This document shows, piece after piece, positions 13,575 to 26,029 of a DNA stretch of 64,000 nucleotides (position 1 is the first letter of the stretch; every line of letters starts with the position of its first letter). The notes under the pieces were generated by a model. The model saw nothing but the letters and a program-made list of their open reading frames with translations. It did not search any database and had not been told where the DNA came from. This DNA comes from Heloderma charlesbogerti (lineage: Eukaryota; Chordata; Lepidosauria; Squamata; Helodermatidae), in contig JANEZZ010001902.1 in NCBI GenBank assembly GCA_026122225.1, forward strand, positions 1,178,001 to 1,242,000, given 5' to 3'. Made by a program: the position numbers and the translations under genes.

Positions 13575-14970
13575 AAATTACCTAGAAGCAAACTGTGTGT
13601 TCCTACTTGCTTCCTTTTTTTTTCAGAGTCAGACTACATGGTATTTTTAAAGCAATACTCGATCAAATATGAACCAAGCTTCCTTTATTCTGATGAGCTC
13701 AGATTATTGCTCATTTAGTAGTTTATGTGCCACAAAAGCCCTGCAGATCTCACTTTTTTTAGAATGAGAAGAAAGCAGGACTTAAGTCACCTACTTTCAG
13801 GAGTCCACCCAAAGTATTTAGCCCTAGAAACCCACACATTCTGTGAAAATATCAACATGGGCTATTAAACAGCAAGGCCCTTAGGAGGGTTATCCTGCCA
13901 AAGAAGAACAAATTGAATTGACTGAAGATTCTATCATTCATCCCTGAATTTTAGCACATTTTCACACAAGATATTACACCTTTGATTCATGCACCATGCA
14001 TTATATGTATAAATGAGTGAGTGAATTTAATTTTGGATACAAAGCAAAAACAGGAATTTAAAAATAAATGTCCAATTGAGTCAATTTAAGTAAAAGTCTT
14101 CAAATGGAGACTCTAGCAGGAAATTGCTGAAATATAATTTATTAGCAAATTGAATTATATTGAACTTGGACTTCATTGGAACAATGGGTATCTTTCCAAC
14201 CACAAATGTTAAGTTAGCATAACATAGCTAGAATGATAGTATTATCAATTATGAGTGTTCTTATCTTATATACTTTAACCTTTGGGTTTTGCATAGAAAG
14301 GTCATCAACATAGTGCACCGCCTAGATTTCATGACTTTTGGGGATCACTGTTTAAAACCTCCCTCCTACACCCATGTATGTGTGTGTCTATATCCGCCAA
14401 CTGAGACAACTCTTCATACATCTGACAAAGGAAGCTCTAGTCCTTGAAAGCTTATGCCACAATAAACCCATTAGCCTTCATTGTGCCACCTAGTGCTTTT
14501 ATTATTTTAGCCAATCTGGGGAATACAAAACGCATTTTTATATCACGTACAAATACATGCTAAGTACATTTCTAAGTTACTGACAACCACAGAAAATGGT
14601 GTCCCGGTCAGCCATTATTCAGTGGCAATTAAGAGGTAACAATACATCAGCCCAGCAAGTAAAGTTAACGAAGGGCATTTAGACTCACATTTTGATAAGG
14701 TGCAACCTGCACATCTGATCAGCAAGTCTAAGGCCCTTCAGGCAATTTTCTAAATTTTTATTTCCAGAATACTAAGTGGCAATGGGCAGTACTTTCTCAC
14801 ATTATTATGGTCAAGGTTACAAGACTTATACAATTCAATGCCATTCAATTGAGAAGACATGCTCATCCCAGAGTGCACTGATGTCTTTAAGTAAGTAAGC
14901 CCATGCTCCCATCCCTTTTGTGGTTTCAACAGCCTATGAAGTCTCAGGGGCTAGAAGGGAGAATATTTCT
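13575..14970. other. Unannotated intronic stretch
   Basis: LANCL3 intron 1. No exon or repeat family was recognised with confidence. Confidence 0.5.
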
Positions 14971-14971
14971 A

Positions 14972-15535
14972 AGAGATTTTTTATTTTTTTATTTGTGTCA
15001 TTTCTCTACTGCCCAATAGCCAAAGCTTTCTGGACGGTTCACAAAAGTTAAAACCAAAAAGCACACAGTAAAACAATATAAAATATTAAAGCATTAAAAC
15101 CACAATATAACAAAACAACCAGAATAACACCTAGCAGCAATGCAGAGATTTAAAATACAGATTTAAAACAGCAAAGCTAAAAGACTAGAAAGCTAAAATG
15201 CTAAAATGCTTGGGAAAATAAAAAGGTCTTCATCTGGCATCGGAAGGAATACAATGTAGGTGCCAGGCGAACCTCACTAGGGAGCTCATTCCACAGCGAG
15301 GGTGCCACAGCAGAAAAGGCCCTCCTCCTAGTAGCCACCCGCTTCATCTCCTTTGGCAGGGGCTCACAGAGAACGACAGCTGAGGATGATCTTAAGGTCC
15401 AGGCAGGCACATATGGGAGGAGGCGATGCTTCACATAATCTGGCCCCAAGCCATTAAGGGCTTTGAATGTTAATACCAGCACTTTGAATTGGGCCCAGAA
15501 ATGGACGGGCAGGCAGTGCAGCTGGAAAATTATGA
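14972..15535 (-). mobile_element. L2-like LINE 3' fragment
   Basis: On the minus strand an open frame (within 15201-15584) reads LPVHFWAQFKVLVLTFKALN, GLGPDYVKHRLLPYVP and RRRAFSAVAPSLWNELPSEV, the conserved C-terminus of L2-clade reverse transcriptase. The AT-rich 3' UTR (CTGCCCAATAGCCAAAGC, TTCTGGACGGTTCACAAAAG) follows down to about 14972. A related 3' UTR fragment is at 26101-26256. Confidence 0.85.
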
Positions 15536-15571
15536 GTTCATATATAATATGAACGTAATATGAGTTCATTA

Positions 15572-15706
15572 GTATTGTCAACACTGACTGGCAGTGGCTC
15601 TCTGGGATTTTAGGGAGGATTTTTTCCAGCCCTACCTGGGGATTGAACCTGGGATCTTCTGCGTGAAAAGTATGTGTGTTACCGCTGAACTATGGTCCCT
15701 CTTTTA
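15572..15706 (-). mobile_element. tRNA-derived SINE (Ala-like head), fragment
   Basis: Reverse complement of the SINE family also seen at 18512-18712 and 37870-38213. The head contains CCGCTGAACTATGGTCCC, complementary to a tRNA start with an A box, and GGGGATTGAACCTGGGATC, the complement of a B box. ACACTGACTGGCAGTGGCTC is the conserved body. Confidence 0.8.
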
Positions 15707-15711
15707 ATACC

Positions 15712-15835
15712 CAGGCAAGTATGGAAAGAGGTGGCCCTTGAGGTATCCTGGTCCTAAGCTATTTAGGGCTATGAATGTTAAAACCAACACCTTGCATTGA
15801 GCCCAGAAATGGGACAGAAGTCAGGGGATATGTAA
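15712..15835 (-). mobile_element. Second small L2-like fragment
   Basis: The minus strand is related to 15440-15530 (AGCCATTAAGGGCTTTGAAT there, AGCTATTTAGGGCTATGAAT here; both then reach GCCCAGAAATGG). Because it repeats the same segment, it is a second L2 insertion rather than the continuation of the first. Confidence 0.7.
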
Positions 15836-16279
15836 CATCTAAAAGTATATCTGACTCATGGAGAAATCTGCTAACCAAAATTCACATCCAGAAAAGCTAT
15901 GATTAAATAAAGCAAGTCACATAAAATGCTCACTCAAAAAAAAAGTTATAAAAAATTAAGTTGATCATTTTCACATACTGTCAGCACTGTTAAAGTTCCA
16001 CTGGTGCTAACAAGCAAGCACAACAGAAGACGATTCTACATTGGCAAAGAGCCACTTTTATTTTGCCTGCTGATTTGCAATTTGTGCTGCATAAACAGCC
16101 CAATGAATGAAATCATCAGCTCAGGCTACAGCAGAATGCTGATCAGTAAAAGAGAGGAAGATCAAATGAAGGTTATGAAGTTTGCTAAAACTCTTAATTT
16201 TATTCTATGTCATCACTCATAAGAGAGCAGTAAACATTTTGACCTACTAGCCTCCATGTCAGATCCATGTTCATCTTTT

Positions 16280-16300
16280 GCGTAAGATGCTCTCTCTGTC

Positions 16301-16362
<62 letters not shown>

Positions 16363-16364
16363 AT
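16280..16364. repeat. (TCTG)n - (TCTC)n - (CA)n compound microsatellite
   Basis: TCTGTCTG repeats pass into TCTCTC and ACACAC. Two more simple runs follow: (GA)n at 16496-16524 and G-run plus (GA)n at 16740-16771. The minus ORF at 16200-16565 translates these runs. Confidence 0.95.
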
Positions 16365-16493
16365 GAAACTCCTGTGGAATAGAGACAGTTGTCTCTTGCC
16401 TGGAACTAAGCCCATGAATCCAAGTACAACTGAAGTCACATTTTGAATGCAGTAATCACATATGGCTTGATATTGCCCATGTTCCAAGGACAA

Positions 16494-16524
<31 letters not shown>

Positions 16525-16771
16525 ATGCCAAAGAAGGCTGGAAAAACAGTGAAAGTAAGAAACACATCTCTCCCATTTAAAATGTAGGGGAAAGGAATAA
16601 GAAAGTAAATTCTCCTTATGAAACATTTAGCATTTGAGCCTTCGATACAGGCAAGGTTAAAGCAGTGTTAGTCTTGTCTTCCTGCACCTCTTTCTCAGCT
16701 GTCACTGCATATAAAATAAGCATTCCTTGGGGATGGACGGGGGGGGGGGGAGAGAAAGAGAGAGAGAGAGA

Positions 16772-17488
16772 CTGCTTTGTCAGAAAATGTGATTCAATTC
16801 ACTATTTTAAAAAATCCCAGTAGGAAAAAAAAATTCTCCCAGATAAAAGACAACCCAGAGCCCCACTAGAAGCCAAAACATTAAGTCCTTGGTATGCAAG
16901 ATGTATTTAAGAAAGCACTGTTATTTGACATTAGTTGTTTATTACACTGTTAAAGGATTTAATAATAAAATAATTACTGTAATACTTTCATCACATCTGT
17001 AAAATGTTACTCACTAAAATTGTTTAAGTACAGGCAGCATAGTTAAACTTCACACATTACAGCAAGAGAAAAATCCCTTTTGTCCATCTGCAGAGGGCAT
17101 TTGCATGTCTGAAAACACATTATAAACAAATACATAGGTGCCTCTACCAGATGCAATTAGTTGAAACGTCTTTACAATGAGTTTTTAATGTCCTTCAAAT
17201 GTCATGGAAAAGGCACAGTCAACCCATAGTGACAATGTACGGATCTGTATTTTTTGTGACACATGAAGTCATCCTCAGGTGTAGGGAAAAAACATGGTAG
17301 TAGCAGATGCCAAAAATGGTGGTCCAGGAAATCTTTGCATAAGCTCTGAAAAGAAATTTTGGAGGGGAGGTAATGTAACATTTACAGTGGGAGCTGCTCC
17401 AGACACAAGAAACAGAACAAGTTGTGAATACTGATGAAAAATTAACAAGCCAGAATCCCATGGAGATTGTGGAGAGTGAAGACAGTGG
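16772..17488. other. Unannotated intronic stretch
   Basis: LANCL3 intron 1. Nothing recognised. Confidence 0.5.
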
Positions 17489-17600
17489 GCAGGTTTGCAT
17501 GACATGATAACCCATCCTGCGAATAAGCTACGCAGTGTGGGTTATTTTTGGAACAACCCACAGTGCACCTGATAGATGACTGGATTCACCATGGGTTGTT
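17489..17600. mobile_element. Fragment of a TIR element related to 18203-18748
   Basis: GGGCAGGTTTGCATGACATG, then GTGTGGGTTATTTTTGGAAC and AACAACCCACAGTGCACC give an inverted repeat of the same kind as the ends of the element at 18203-18748. The right boundary is not clear. Confidence 0.45.
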
Positions 17601-18202
17601 CTCCCCCTCCTTCCCCCTTGGTCCTCCACTGACTATCTCAGTGCCCTATGCAGCAGAATCCATCTCGTTTGCCCATCCTGCCCACCTCCCTGCTCCAATT
17701 GTGACCCCTTTTCATTCCCTGGACAAAAAAACATTGGCCCCAGATATTTATGCAAATGGTGCCATAATATTTTTGTATTATTTTTTGGCCCCAGGAATGT
17801 GCCCAAATGTCTTTGTAATTTTTAAATTATTACTTTTTTTCTCATTTTTTCACAGTTGTGCAAGTGTACACTTGTGGCTGTCAATATAGCCTTCCCTTGT
17901 CAATGCTCTTGTATGTTTCAGTTGTCAAAGGGGATGAAGTGCAGTATGAAACATACAAGGAAAGTGACAAGATGTGACTGCATATAGGCGAATTTGACAG
18001 CAATCGACAGTGACAGGTTGGGAAAAGGGGACAAGCCCATGAGCAAGGTGATGCCCAGGGCTTGAACTGAAACTTGTGGGTGCCCTGCTTCCATTTCACA
18101 CTTCTCCAAGTCTCCAGAAAGTCCTTTTAAGAGAGCTATGCTCCCCTCCCCTTTTTGTGGCTTCCTTAGTCCTTTACTGGAACCTCTGATTTAGACAATG
18201 GG

Positions 18203-18748
18203 GCAGTTCGCATATAATGCTAAGCCACTGTGGGTTAATTTCCCTGCAGAGCATAGTGGAGCATGCTGGCTGCCATTTTGAATATGCAAGCAACAGTGGC
18301 ACACTCATAGCTTGTCATGCCATGTGAACCTAGAATTGTGGGTTATTTGGGGGTGGGGTAGACAACCCTCAAATAACCCACAGCTTATTCTAGACTTATT
18401 TGAGGATTGTCTACCCCCTCAAACAACCATTATGCTGGGTTCGCATGACATGGCAAACCATGGCAAGCATGGGAACCCACAGGTGCCATGACAGTCCCCA
18501 CAGCTGAATTAAACATAGGAATATAGGAAGCTACCTTATACTGAATCAAAGTGTGGGTCTATCTACTCCAGTATTGTCGACACTGACTGGCAGCAATGGC
18601 TTTCCAGGATTTCAGGAAGCAGACTTTCCCAGCCATTCCTGGAGATGCCAGGGATTGAACCGGAACCTTCTACATGAAAAGCATGTGCTCTACCACTACG
18701 CCGTTCCCCCTACATATTAAGCCACAGTGGGCTGTCATGTGAATCAGG
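18203..18748. mobile_element. TIR element interrupted by a SINE
   Basis: The left end GGGCAGTTCGCATATAATGC with AAGCCACTGTGGGTTAA and the right end AAGCCACAGTGGGCTGTCAT with GTGAATCAGGTC form imperfect terminal inverted repeats. Inside, GGGGGTGGGGTAGACAACC and GGATTGTCTACCCCCTC form another stem. A tRNA-derived SINE occupies 18512-18712. Confidence 0.65.
18512..18712 (-). mobile_element. tRNA-derived SINE (Ala-like head)
   Basis: Reverse complement. The tRNA-like head is at the right end (CTCTACCACTACGCCGTTCC, with GGGATTGAACCGGAACC as the B-box region), and the tail at the left ends in AACATAGGAATATAGGAAGC. It is nested within the TIR element above. Confidence 0.85.
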
Positions 18749-20316
18749 TCACTGTGACCCCCTCAAAGTTCAAATTTATTGTACTGCTTGCCACATAGTT
18801 TTGCAAGGTGTTAGGCTTAGGGAGAAATTATCACATTACAAATAAACTTTGGCACCCTGTTTCTAAATATGTTATGTGAAAGTAAGTTCCTCAGAAACCA
18901 ATTGAACTTACTTCCAACTACTGTGTTTGGACAGAAGAATTGAATTTAGCATTTTAAAAAAATAACTAGAGGTGGTGTGCATTGTTATCTGCTGTCCATA
19001 TAATTCACAGATTGCTGGAAGGAATCCTCAAGTGAAACTTCCATCTTATCCCCTACTCATATTGGTGAGTAATCTACAATTGATGAGGAAAACTATCCTG
19101 CTTTATAGGGTCTGGCAAAAGCTAAGGGACTTGGGACATCCTTCCAAGACATGAGAAAGTTACCCAAGAGAAACTTGCATAACTGTTACCACATTATATA
19201 CCCAAAGGCCAGTAGCTATAACATACCTGTTGGTTTGCAAGAAGGACGTTGTCTGTTGGCAAGCTAAAATATATCAAGTCAACAGCTTGTGCAATAAGGG
19301 TTGTGGAATGAAATTACATTGGAAAACAGCAAGCCAATCCTGGGGTAAACACTACAAGCCCCCAATTTCACCTTGCAGATGGTGGTACATGAGCAGCTCA
19401 AAGGAAGAAAAAGGCGAAGCCCAATGACAAATTGTCTGGCTGTCTAGCTTCCTTCTTCAGCACACTTATTATGGTCTGTATCCGCAAAGGGACACTTACA
19501 AAAGAGTCTGTTCAATTTCAATTTGCAGGTCTCCTGCCCTGTCAGCACAACAACTGGAACAGTGTAGAAAAACAGTATGTGAAAATAGACTGTAAATGGA
19601 AAGGAGGCACACTGAGGTGACACCAGATTGGTGATGCCTGCGGGAACTGGACAAGCAAAGCTGGAAGAGAAGGATCAGAAGGAGGAAAGATGCGGGCAGC
19701 ATGTGGCAAAAAGAATGAGCATAGTAACTAAATATAGACAAAATAGAGTAAGACCAAAAAAGAACCAGAAGGCAAATGCTGCTCCAGATTGTGTAGAAAT
19801 ACAGAACGACATAATCCTGGGCTTTTCAATAGAATAGCTGCCAGAAAATTAAACAAAAAGGTATTTGGGAAATTTAAGCATAAACTCAGTTAAGCTGGCA
19901 ACTACTGGGCTTTGCCACCCAGAAGTTTTTCCCCCTAACGTTCATCCTGCTTACTTACCCTCTCCTTTTTTGTCATACAATCATCGCTTCCCACAAATAT
20001 ACAATGGCAAGAACCTCATCCCATTGAACCCAAACATGTGGACTGAACCAATTTAGCCCAAATAAATGGGGGCACAGCTCACCCCAAATTGTTTTTTTAA
20101 ACCCTTCAATTTCTGTTGGAGATGTAAGCAAACTATTCTCACGGAGTTCAATAGGAGCTAAAAGAGTCAAATTTAGGTTGAATAGTGTCTCATGTTAAGA
20201 TGGCAAAAATGTTTAAGAGGTGGTTACCTCTACACTATTCAAATATCAGGCAGCTGCTGTAGATATGCATAATTTAAAAATTGCTGTTATGTCTAAACCT
20301 GTCTATGTATCTCTAT
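18749..20316. other. Unannotated intronic stretch
   Basis: LANCL3 intron 1. Several short open frames, none with a recognisable product. Confidence 0.5.
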
Positions 20317-20462
20317 CAGGAATGGGGAATGTGTGGATCTCCAGTTGTTGTTGGACTGCAACTCCCATCAGCCTTAACCAGCATAGCCAATGGTGAGGGA
20401 TACTGGGAGTTGTAGTCTAACGTCTTGAGGGCCACATGTTCCCCACCACCACTGATCTATAT
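20309..20462. mobile_element. 138-bp palindromic hAT-like MITE (CAGGGGTGGG family)
   Basis: The element 20317-20454 starts CAGGAATGGGGAA and ends TTCCCCACCACCACTG. Inner arms TTGGACTGCAACTCCCATCA and CTGGGAGTTGTAGTCTAA make it nearly palindromic. Flanks ATCTCTAT and ATCTATAT agree at 7 of 8 bases, consistent with an 8-bp duplication. Related copies: 26921-26979 (half), 29992-30082, 31393-31528, 35219-35352, 38016-38143. Confidence 0.85.
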
Positions 20463-20694
20463 GTTGCACTAACCGAATGTCAGAAACTTGGTGAATATTA
20501 ACATTTACAGTAATTACGAATTTTCTTTCAGGATGCAAGGAGGAAATATTGCGGGGGGGGGGGGGAGAATGTGGTTGAACTCCCTGGAGCAGTACTCCAA
20601 GTAGTGTTGCAGCACTAAAAATCTACTGGGCATGCCTGAACCCATAATATGTTAAGTGGGAAAATGGAGCCAATTTTTCCTCCATTAAAATGTC

Positions 20695-20733
20695 TTGTTG
20701 TTGTTCAGTCGTTCAGTCGTGTCTGACTCTTCG
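20695..20733 (-). mobile_element. 39-bp BovB 3'-end fragment
   Basis: TTGTTGTTGTTCAGTCGTTC followed by AGTCGTGTCTGACTCTTCG is the reverse complement of the BovB 3' terminus, matching the start of the minus copy at 42276 with one mismatch. Only the last ~39 bp were inserted, as is usual for heavily 5'-truncated LINE copies. No clear target duplication was found. Confidence 0.85.
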
Positions 20734-22380
20734 GTCATCTAAATATATTTCCTGGAGACGGAGACATTGAAATCTTTTGAAAGCTCTGATGTGCACTCTC
20801 CCAAAGGTTGGGTCCATAGTGCAAGTTATTTGAGATTGCCACACATACAGTATATTTCAGAATGTGTAGAAGCTCTACCTGTTTCTTTGCTTTTCTTGTC
20901 TGCAGTGTGGGCAGAATAGCAAGTAAGACCTCCAGCATGGTTCTCTGAGATATGTTGCTTGTAACAATGCTAACAGCAAAATCAGTACTTCAGTGAAAGA
21001 TGAATCTCCCACCTACGCCAGACAAACAGGATCAAGGTTGAATAGGCATGATTAACACTGTCTTCCAGAAAGGTTTTTGATCCAGTTAATCATGCTTGAA
21101 TGAAAAATCAAAGTGCAGGGAACTAAAAGAGGAGGGATGATTACTTGGCATGAATGAAATGCTGCTTCTTGAGTTTATGGGAAATTGCTGTTATTGTAAT
21201 TTTGTAGACTGGAACAGAGCTCTTCTGGTTATATGACCCCTATAGGGCACAATGCAAACATTTTGTTTCATTATTTAGAAAAAGCACACTTCCCTATATC
21301 CCCAGTGTTGTAGATCACCTTTTTTATTAGTACAGTTTCACTGTACCACTAGATGCAGAACACGAAACAATGGACAACATGTTGTGCACTGACTGAACAG
21401 AAGACTGGAATACTTGGAACCAATTCAGTCCCCTCATACCTTTTCTACTCCAGCCCAAAATTATTCCAAATAGTTTTTATTCTGCATGCATGGATATTAA
21501 TATGTGTCCATTCTTGTGTTACCTGACATCAGCACACTGGGAGCTAAAAAGCATACTGGATAATTCTCCTTATTCGGTGTCTGATAATGCAAATCTACTG
21601 TGCATGCAAAAGATTAAAAGCTTTAGAGAAGAGATAAAACTGGCCAAATGTCTTCAGTAGCTTGGAAGTATATTTAAAATTCAACCAGGGTTAAATTATT
21701 TTCATTGTTGGTCGTCCAAATGCTTGCTGACATTCAGTTAATCTTATTCACAATGTATTACGCCTCAGCAAAATATATTAATACATTCATATTGTGAATT
21801 TGGGGATGCTAATTTGCTGAAAGAAGAAAATACTTAATATTCTGATCTCATATGAAGAAATATCCTGAGCTAAGAAATACAAAATGTTTGGGGGCCCATG
21901 CAGATAAAATGGCTGCAAAGCAGAGGCTACTTTGTATCTCTTTAAACTCTGTCCTCATATATATAATATATGGCAACACTAGGACTGGACCGAATAACAT
22001 CAGCCATACTATTAAGGGTTCATTCAACTGTATATCCTCAATGTGATATATTCCATCACTTGCCAGAAGAATCCTTCTGCTGTTCACATAAGCCAAATAG
22101 GTCAGTTTCTATGCAAGACAGTAAGCTGACACAAATTAAGACATGGAAAAATGGCAACATTCAGAAACTGGTGGGAAAGAATTTCAGTCTGCTGCTGATC
22201 TTAAAGTTACCATACTTCAAGGAAAAGATTTCAAAAGATGGGCTTCAGCATGAAGCTGCTGACTTAGAATTCATTAGCAAATTTGATACTGGGGAAGTAC
22301 TGGTTCTAGGAGTAGCTTTCTACTTATATTTCTTTCTCCTTGACTCTCAGTCTTTTGGCCATGCTGATTAACCACCTACT
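20734..22380. other. Unannotated intronic stretch
   Basis: LANCL3 intron 1. AT-rich; no repeat or exon recognised. Confidence 0.5.
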
Positions 22381-22392
22381 AGCTTGAACAAT

Positions 22393-23561
22393 AGAGACCA
22401 AGACCAAATTGCCAATATCTGCTGGATAATGGAGAAAGCCAGGGAGTTTCAGAAATCTATCTAAAACATCTATTTCTGTTTTATTGACTATTCTAAAGCC
22501 TTTGACTGTGTGGATCATAACAAATTGTGGCAAGTTCTTGGTGGTATGGGGATACCAAGTCATCTTGTCTGCTTCCTGAGGAATCTGTATAACAACCAAG
22601 TAGCAACGGTAAGAACAGACCATGGAACGGACTGGTTTAAGATTGGGAAAGGAGTACGGCAGGGTTGTATACTCTCACCCGACCTATTCAACCTGTACGC
22701 AGAACACATCATGCGATGTGCTGGGCTTCATGAAGCCAAGGGTGGAGTTAAAATTGCTGGAAGAAACATTAACAATCTCAGATACGCAGATGATACCACT
22801 TTGATGGCTGAAAGCGAGGAGGAGCTGAGGAACCTCATGACGAAGGTGAAAGAAGAAAGTGCAAAAGCTGGGTTGCAGTTAAACCTCAAAAAAACAAAGA
22901 TTATGGCAACCAGCTTGATTGATAACTGGCAAATGGAGGGAGAAAACATGGAGGCAGTGACAGACTTTGTCTTTCTAGGCGCAAAGAAGACTGCAGACGC
23001 TGACTGCAGCCAGGAAATCAGAAGACGTTTACTTCTTGGGAGGACAGCAATGACAAATCTTGATAAAATAGTGAAGAGCAGAGACATCACACTGACAACA
23101 AAGGTCTGCATAGTTAAAGCAATGGTATTCCCCATAGTAACCTATGGCTGCGAGAGCTGGACCATAAGGAAGGCTGAGCGAAGGAAGGTAGATGCTTTTG
23201 AACTGTGGTGCTGGAGGAAAATTCTGAGAGTGCCTTGGACTGCAAGAAGATCAAACCAGTCCATCCTCCAGGAAATAAAGCCAGACTGCTCACTTAAGGG
23301 AATGATATTAAAGGCAAAACCGAAGTACTTTGGCCACATAATGAGAAGACAGGATACCCTGGAGAAGATGCTGATGCTAGGGAAAGTGGAAGGCAAAAGG
23401 AAGAGGAGCTGACCAAGGGCAAGGTGGATGGATGATATTCTGGAGGTGACGGGCTCGACCTTGGGGGAGCTGGGGGTAGCGACGGCCGACAGGAAGCTCT
23501 GGCGTGGGCTGGTCCATGAAGTCACAAAGAGTTGGAAGCAACTGTCTGAATAAACAACAAA
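22393..23561 (+). pseudogene. 5'-truncated BovB LINE with 12-bp TSD, inactive
   Basis: AGCTTGAACAAT flanks the element at 22381-22392 and 23562-23573, a perfect 12-bp duplication typical of target-primed reverse transcription. The sequence starts inside the reverse transcriptase domain. A TAA stop near 22461 and a TGA at 23410 break the frame; the longest open part (22510-23412) encodes FKIGKGVRQGCILSPDLFNL, the YADD catalytic box and the CESWTIRKAER segment. The end reads VHEVTKSWKQLSE, the usual BovB C-terminus. It is much more diverged than the two copies at 38.8-45.4 kb, so it is older. Confidence 0.95.
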
Positions 23562-23573
23562 AGCTTGAACAAT

Positions 23574-24323
23574 GACTCCCACATGGATTAGAACTTGTAT
23601 TCATTTGTGCTCTGCCTTTGGAGTGGGTGGGGGAAGGGGGAAGCAATAATTTTAGATAGAAAAGGGGAGACACAGCCATAAGACAATCCGCACTTCCAAC
23701 TGCACAGAACAAGAATTTAACCACATAGCCACAGGGAGAGAAGAGAAGTTTATGATGGGGCCTTTGTAGGCTCCTAGGAGCCTAATCCCTGACACCCACC
23801 CACCCTTGCCATGCATAGGACGATCCCACCCATAGTGAAGAGGCTGTATATGGATCCGTGGAACAGCACAGATTTCTGAGATAAGAGCCCCCACATTCAA
23901 TCCTTGGCCGCAGACATCTGGGAGAAAGAGCTGAGGAGCAATGCATACAAACACCAGAGGCAGCGTACCACTGTTGTGTAAGGGCCATCAATGGTCTCAT
24001 TCATGTAACTTTCTGCCTTCTGGGTCTTCTGGGTACCTTTCATTTTACACAGACCCCTTGCCTCGCCCAGACTTGCCTGCCCCGTTTCTTTCATTGGTTG
24101 CTGACCAGACCTCGCTAGTCATTTCCCCACCTCTGCTTCATATTGCTCAACTACTATCACATGAATAGTAATGGTGAGACAGGAGGATAGTGAGCGGTGC
24201 TGGAGCCCACCCACTCACTCTTACTAATGCTTCAGCAGCTACAGATGGTGGGGGACATGCAGATTCTCAGCTCTGCCTGTGTGTGGCTTCCCCTTCCCCT
24301 CGGCTCCCCACCCTAAGGTGCAT
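23574..24323. other. Unannotated intronic stretch
   Basis: LANCL3 intron 1. Nothing recognised. Confidence 0.45.
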
Positions 24324-24911
24324 GTCCCTGTTACGTTCTTTCATCCTCGCCCTTTGCAATCAGCATACTCCAGGAAATAAAGCTTCAAGCCAACACTACT
24401 TTATTAGCAAACGACTAGCTTCTTTACAAATGCAGATTCTAGGAAACTCTCAGACTGCATAGAACAAGCTGATCCACACATCTATCAACAGAGGATACAA
24501 AGTGGAAGTTAAGTTGCCAGCAGTCTGGGCATGAACTTCATGGCCGGACTTGCTTCACAGGGATGCCCCTCCCTTAGGGTGGCTCCCTCCTACATTGGCT
24601 TCCATGAGTGGCCAACCTGGCAGAGCGTCTGAGCCCTGCCCCTAACTTTTCCCACTTCACTCTGCGACAGACCCTAGCATCCCTCAAGTTACACCCCTAG
24701 CCCTCCTCCTCTGAAACTTGAGTTCTCATGGGGGAGGAATAGGGAAGCAGTTCAGCCTGGGCCACCTGTGTGTCAAGGTCTTGGGAAGAAAGTCTCGCGG
24801 TATCTGGGCTCACTAGGAGGGTGCCTTCCTCTGTTCTTGCTGTTTACATTCTGATTCTGAATCTGAGCTGCCAGACATCTCCACATGGTCAGATTCATTC
24901 CTGACAGTCCC
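24324..24911 (-). mobile_element. Solo LTR (578 bp) with 5-bp TSD
   Basis: The LTR spans 24329-24906. On the minus strand it begins TGTCAGGAATG and ends CGTAACA, the TG...CA ends of retroviral or Gypsy-type LTRs. GTCCC flanks it on both sides (24324-24328 and 24907-24911). An AATAAA polyadenylation signal is present on the minus strand near 24400. No internal region or second LTR adjoins it, so it is the product of LTR-LTR recombination. Family (Gypsy or ERV) not determined. Confidence 0.75.
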
Positions 24912-26029
24912 ATCCTGAAGACAGCAGAGGTGAAGAACAACCAGGGTGCTGGTTCTTCCCTGAATGCTAATCCTCTTTAGAAGAGAGATGCAGCTGAAAC
25001 AGTCAAGCTTTTATTAAACAGTATCAGTGGTGGTGTGAGTTCTGAAGCAACACAAAGGACTAAAGTGGGCAGCCTTTTGTTCTGACAGGGGCGATGTCTG
25101 AGAAAGTTGCATGACTAAAAAAGGAACAACAGGTGCTCCTATCCTCACCACTACATCTCCATTGATGGTACTGCTGCACCTGATATATTACAACCTGTCA
25201 TATGCTCTGGAAAGGCACAGGAGCCCAACTAGAACAGAGGGCCAGCTAGTTCCCGCTGCTGTTAGCCACTGCTGTTGCTGCAGGCCTCACTTGTGATCTG
25301 CATGGTACTAGGGGTGGGGAAAATTCCTGCCTTTGTACATGTTGAATGTCTGTGAGGAGACTAAATAAACATAGAGGCATTAATGAGTCATTAGCTGCTG
25401 CAATAGATAATTGCATAAGGTGGGGATATAAATAATAAGGCAGGATATAAATGTAAATAAATAAATAAATAAATAATTCCTGTGACTAGAGGGAAGTGAA
25501 TACCTGAGAAAGAGTGGAGTACTTGGGCAAGAGTAGTGCCACCTAGTGCTCTCTCATTTTGCACACCTCAGCATAGCTCTACACTCTTACTGGTATTCCC
25601 TCTGGTATCTACTTTGGAAGATTCACTGTTTGGGAGGGATAAGATCATCATCAAGATAATGCTAACACATCAAATGTAAGGAACCGCACTGGAATTCTGC
25701 CTGCTGTTTCTCTTTGTTCTGCTCCATCTACCCTAGCTCTCATCCTGCTAGAGAGAATATATCGTGAGTGTTTGGCAGTGGAAGGAATGGGATGCCTGGT
25801 GTTCACCAGTAAAGGAGGATGTGCTCCCCTTTGTCTTTAACAGTGCGTAGTGGGAGCTCACCTCCATTTAGGAGTTTGTGGCCAAAAGGGGGCACTGCTC
25901 CTACATGGTGCATAAGGGAGAGTTGTTAAGCCTGTACAGTTTCCCCCAACTGCAGTGGGGAAAGGAGGAACTAATCTGTAGTCATGGGTGTGTGCGAGCT
26001 CTGCATACCCTTCTCTTTTCTTGGAAAAC
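24912..26029. other. Unannotated intronic stretch with (AAAT)n tail-like run
   Basis: Nothing coding. GGCAGGATATAAATGTAAAT followed by (AAAT)n at 25440-25476 looks like the 3' tail of an L2-type element, but too little remains to assign it. Confidence 0.4.

Noticed and set aside
13200..13718. Long overlapping open frames at 13.2-13.7 kb as a gene
   Set aside because: They translate the GC-rich TIR element that recurs at 8847-9224, where the same reading is not maintained.
15201..15584. 127-residue minus frame as a host gene
   Set aside because: The motifs LTFKALNGLGPDYVK and RRRAFSAVAPSLWNELP belong to L2-type LINEs.
16280..16524. Alternating simple repeats as a CRISPR-like array
   Set aside because: They are ordinary di- and tetranucleotide microsatellites without spacers.
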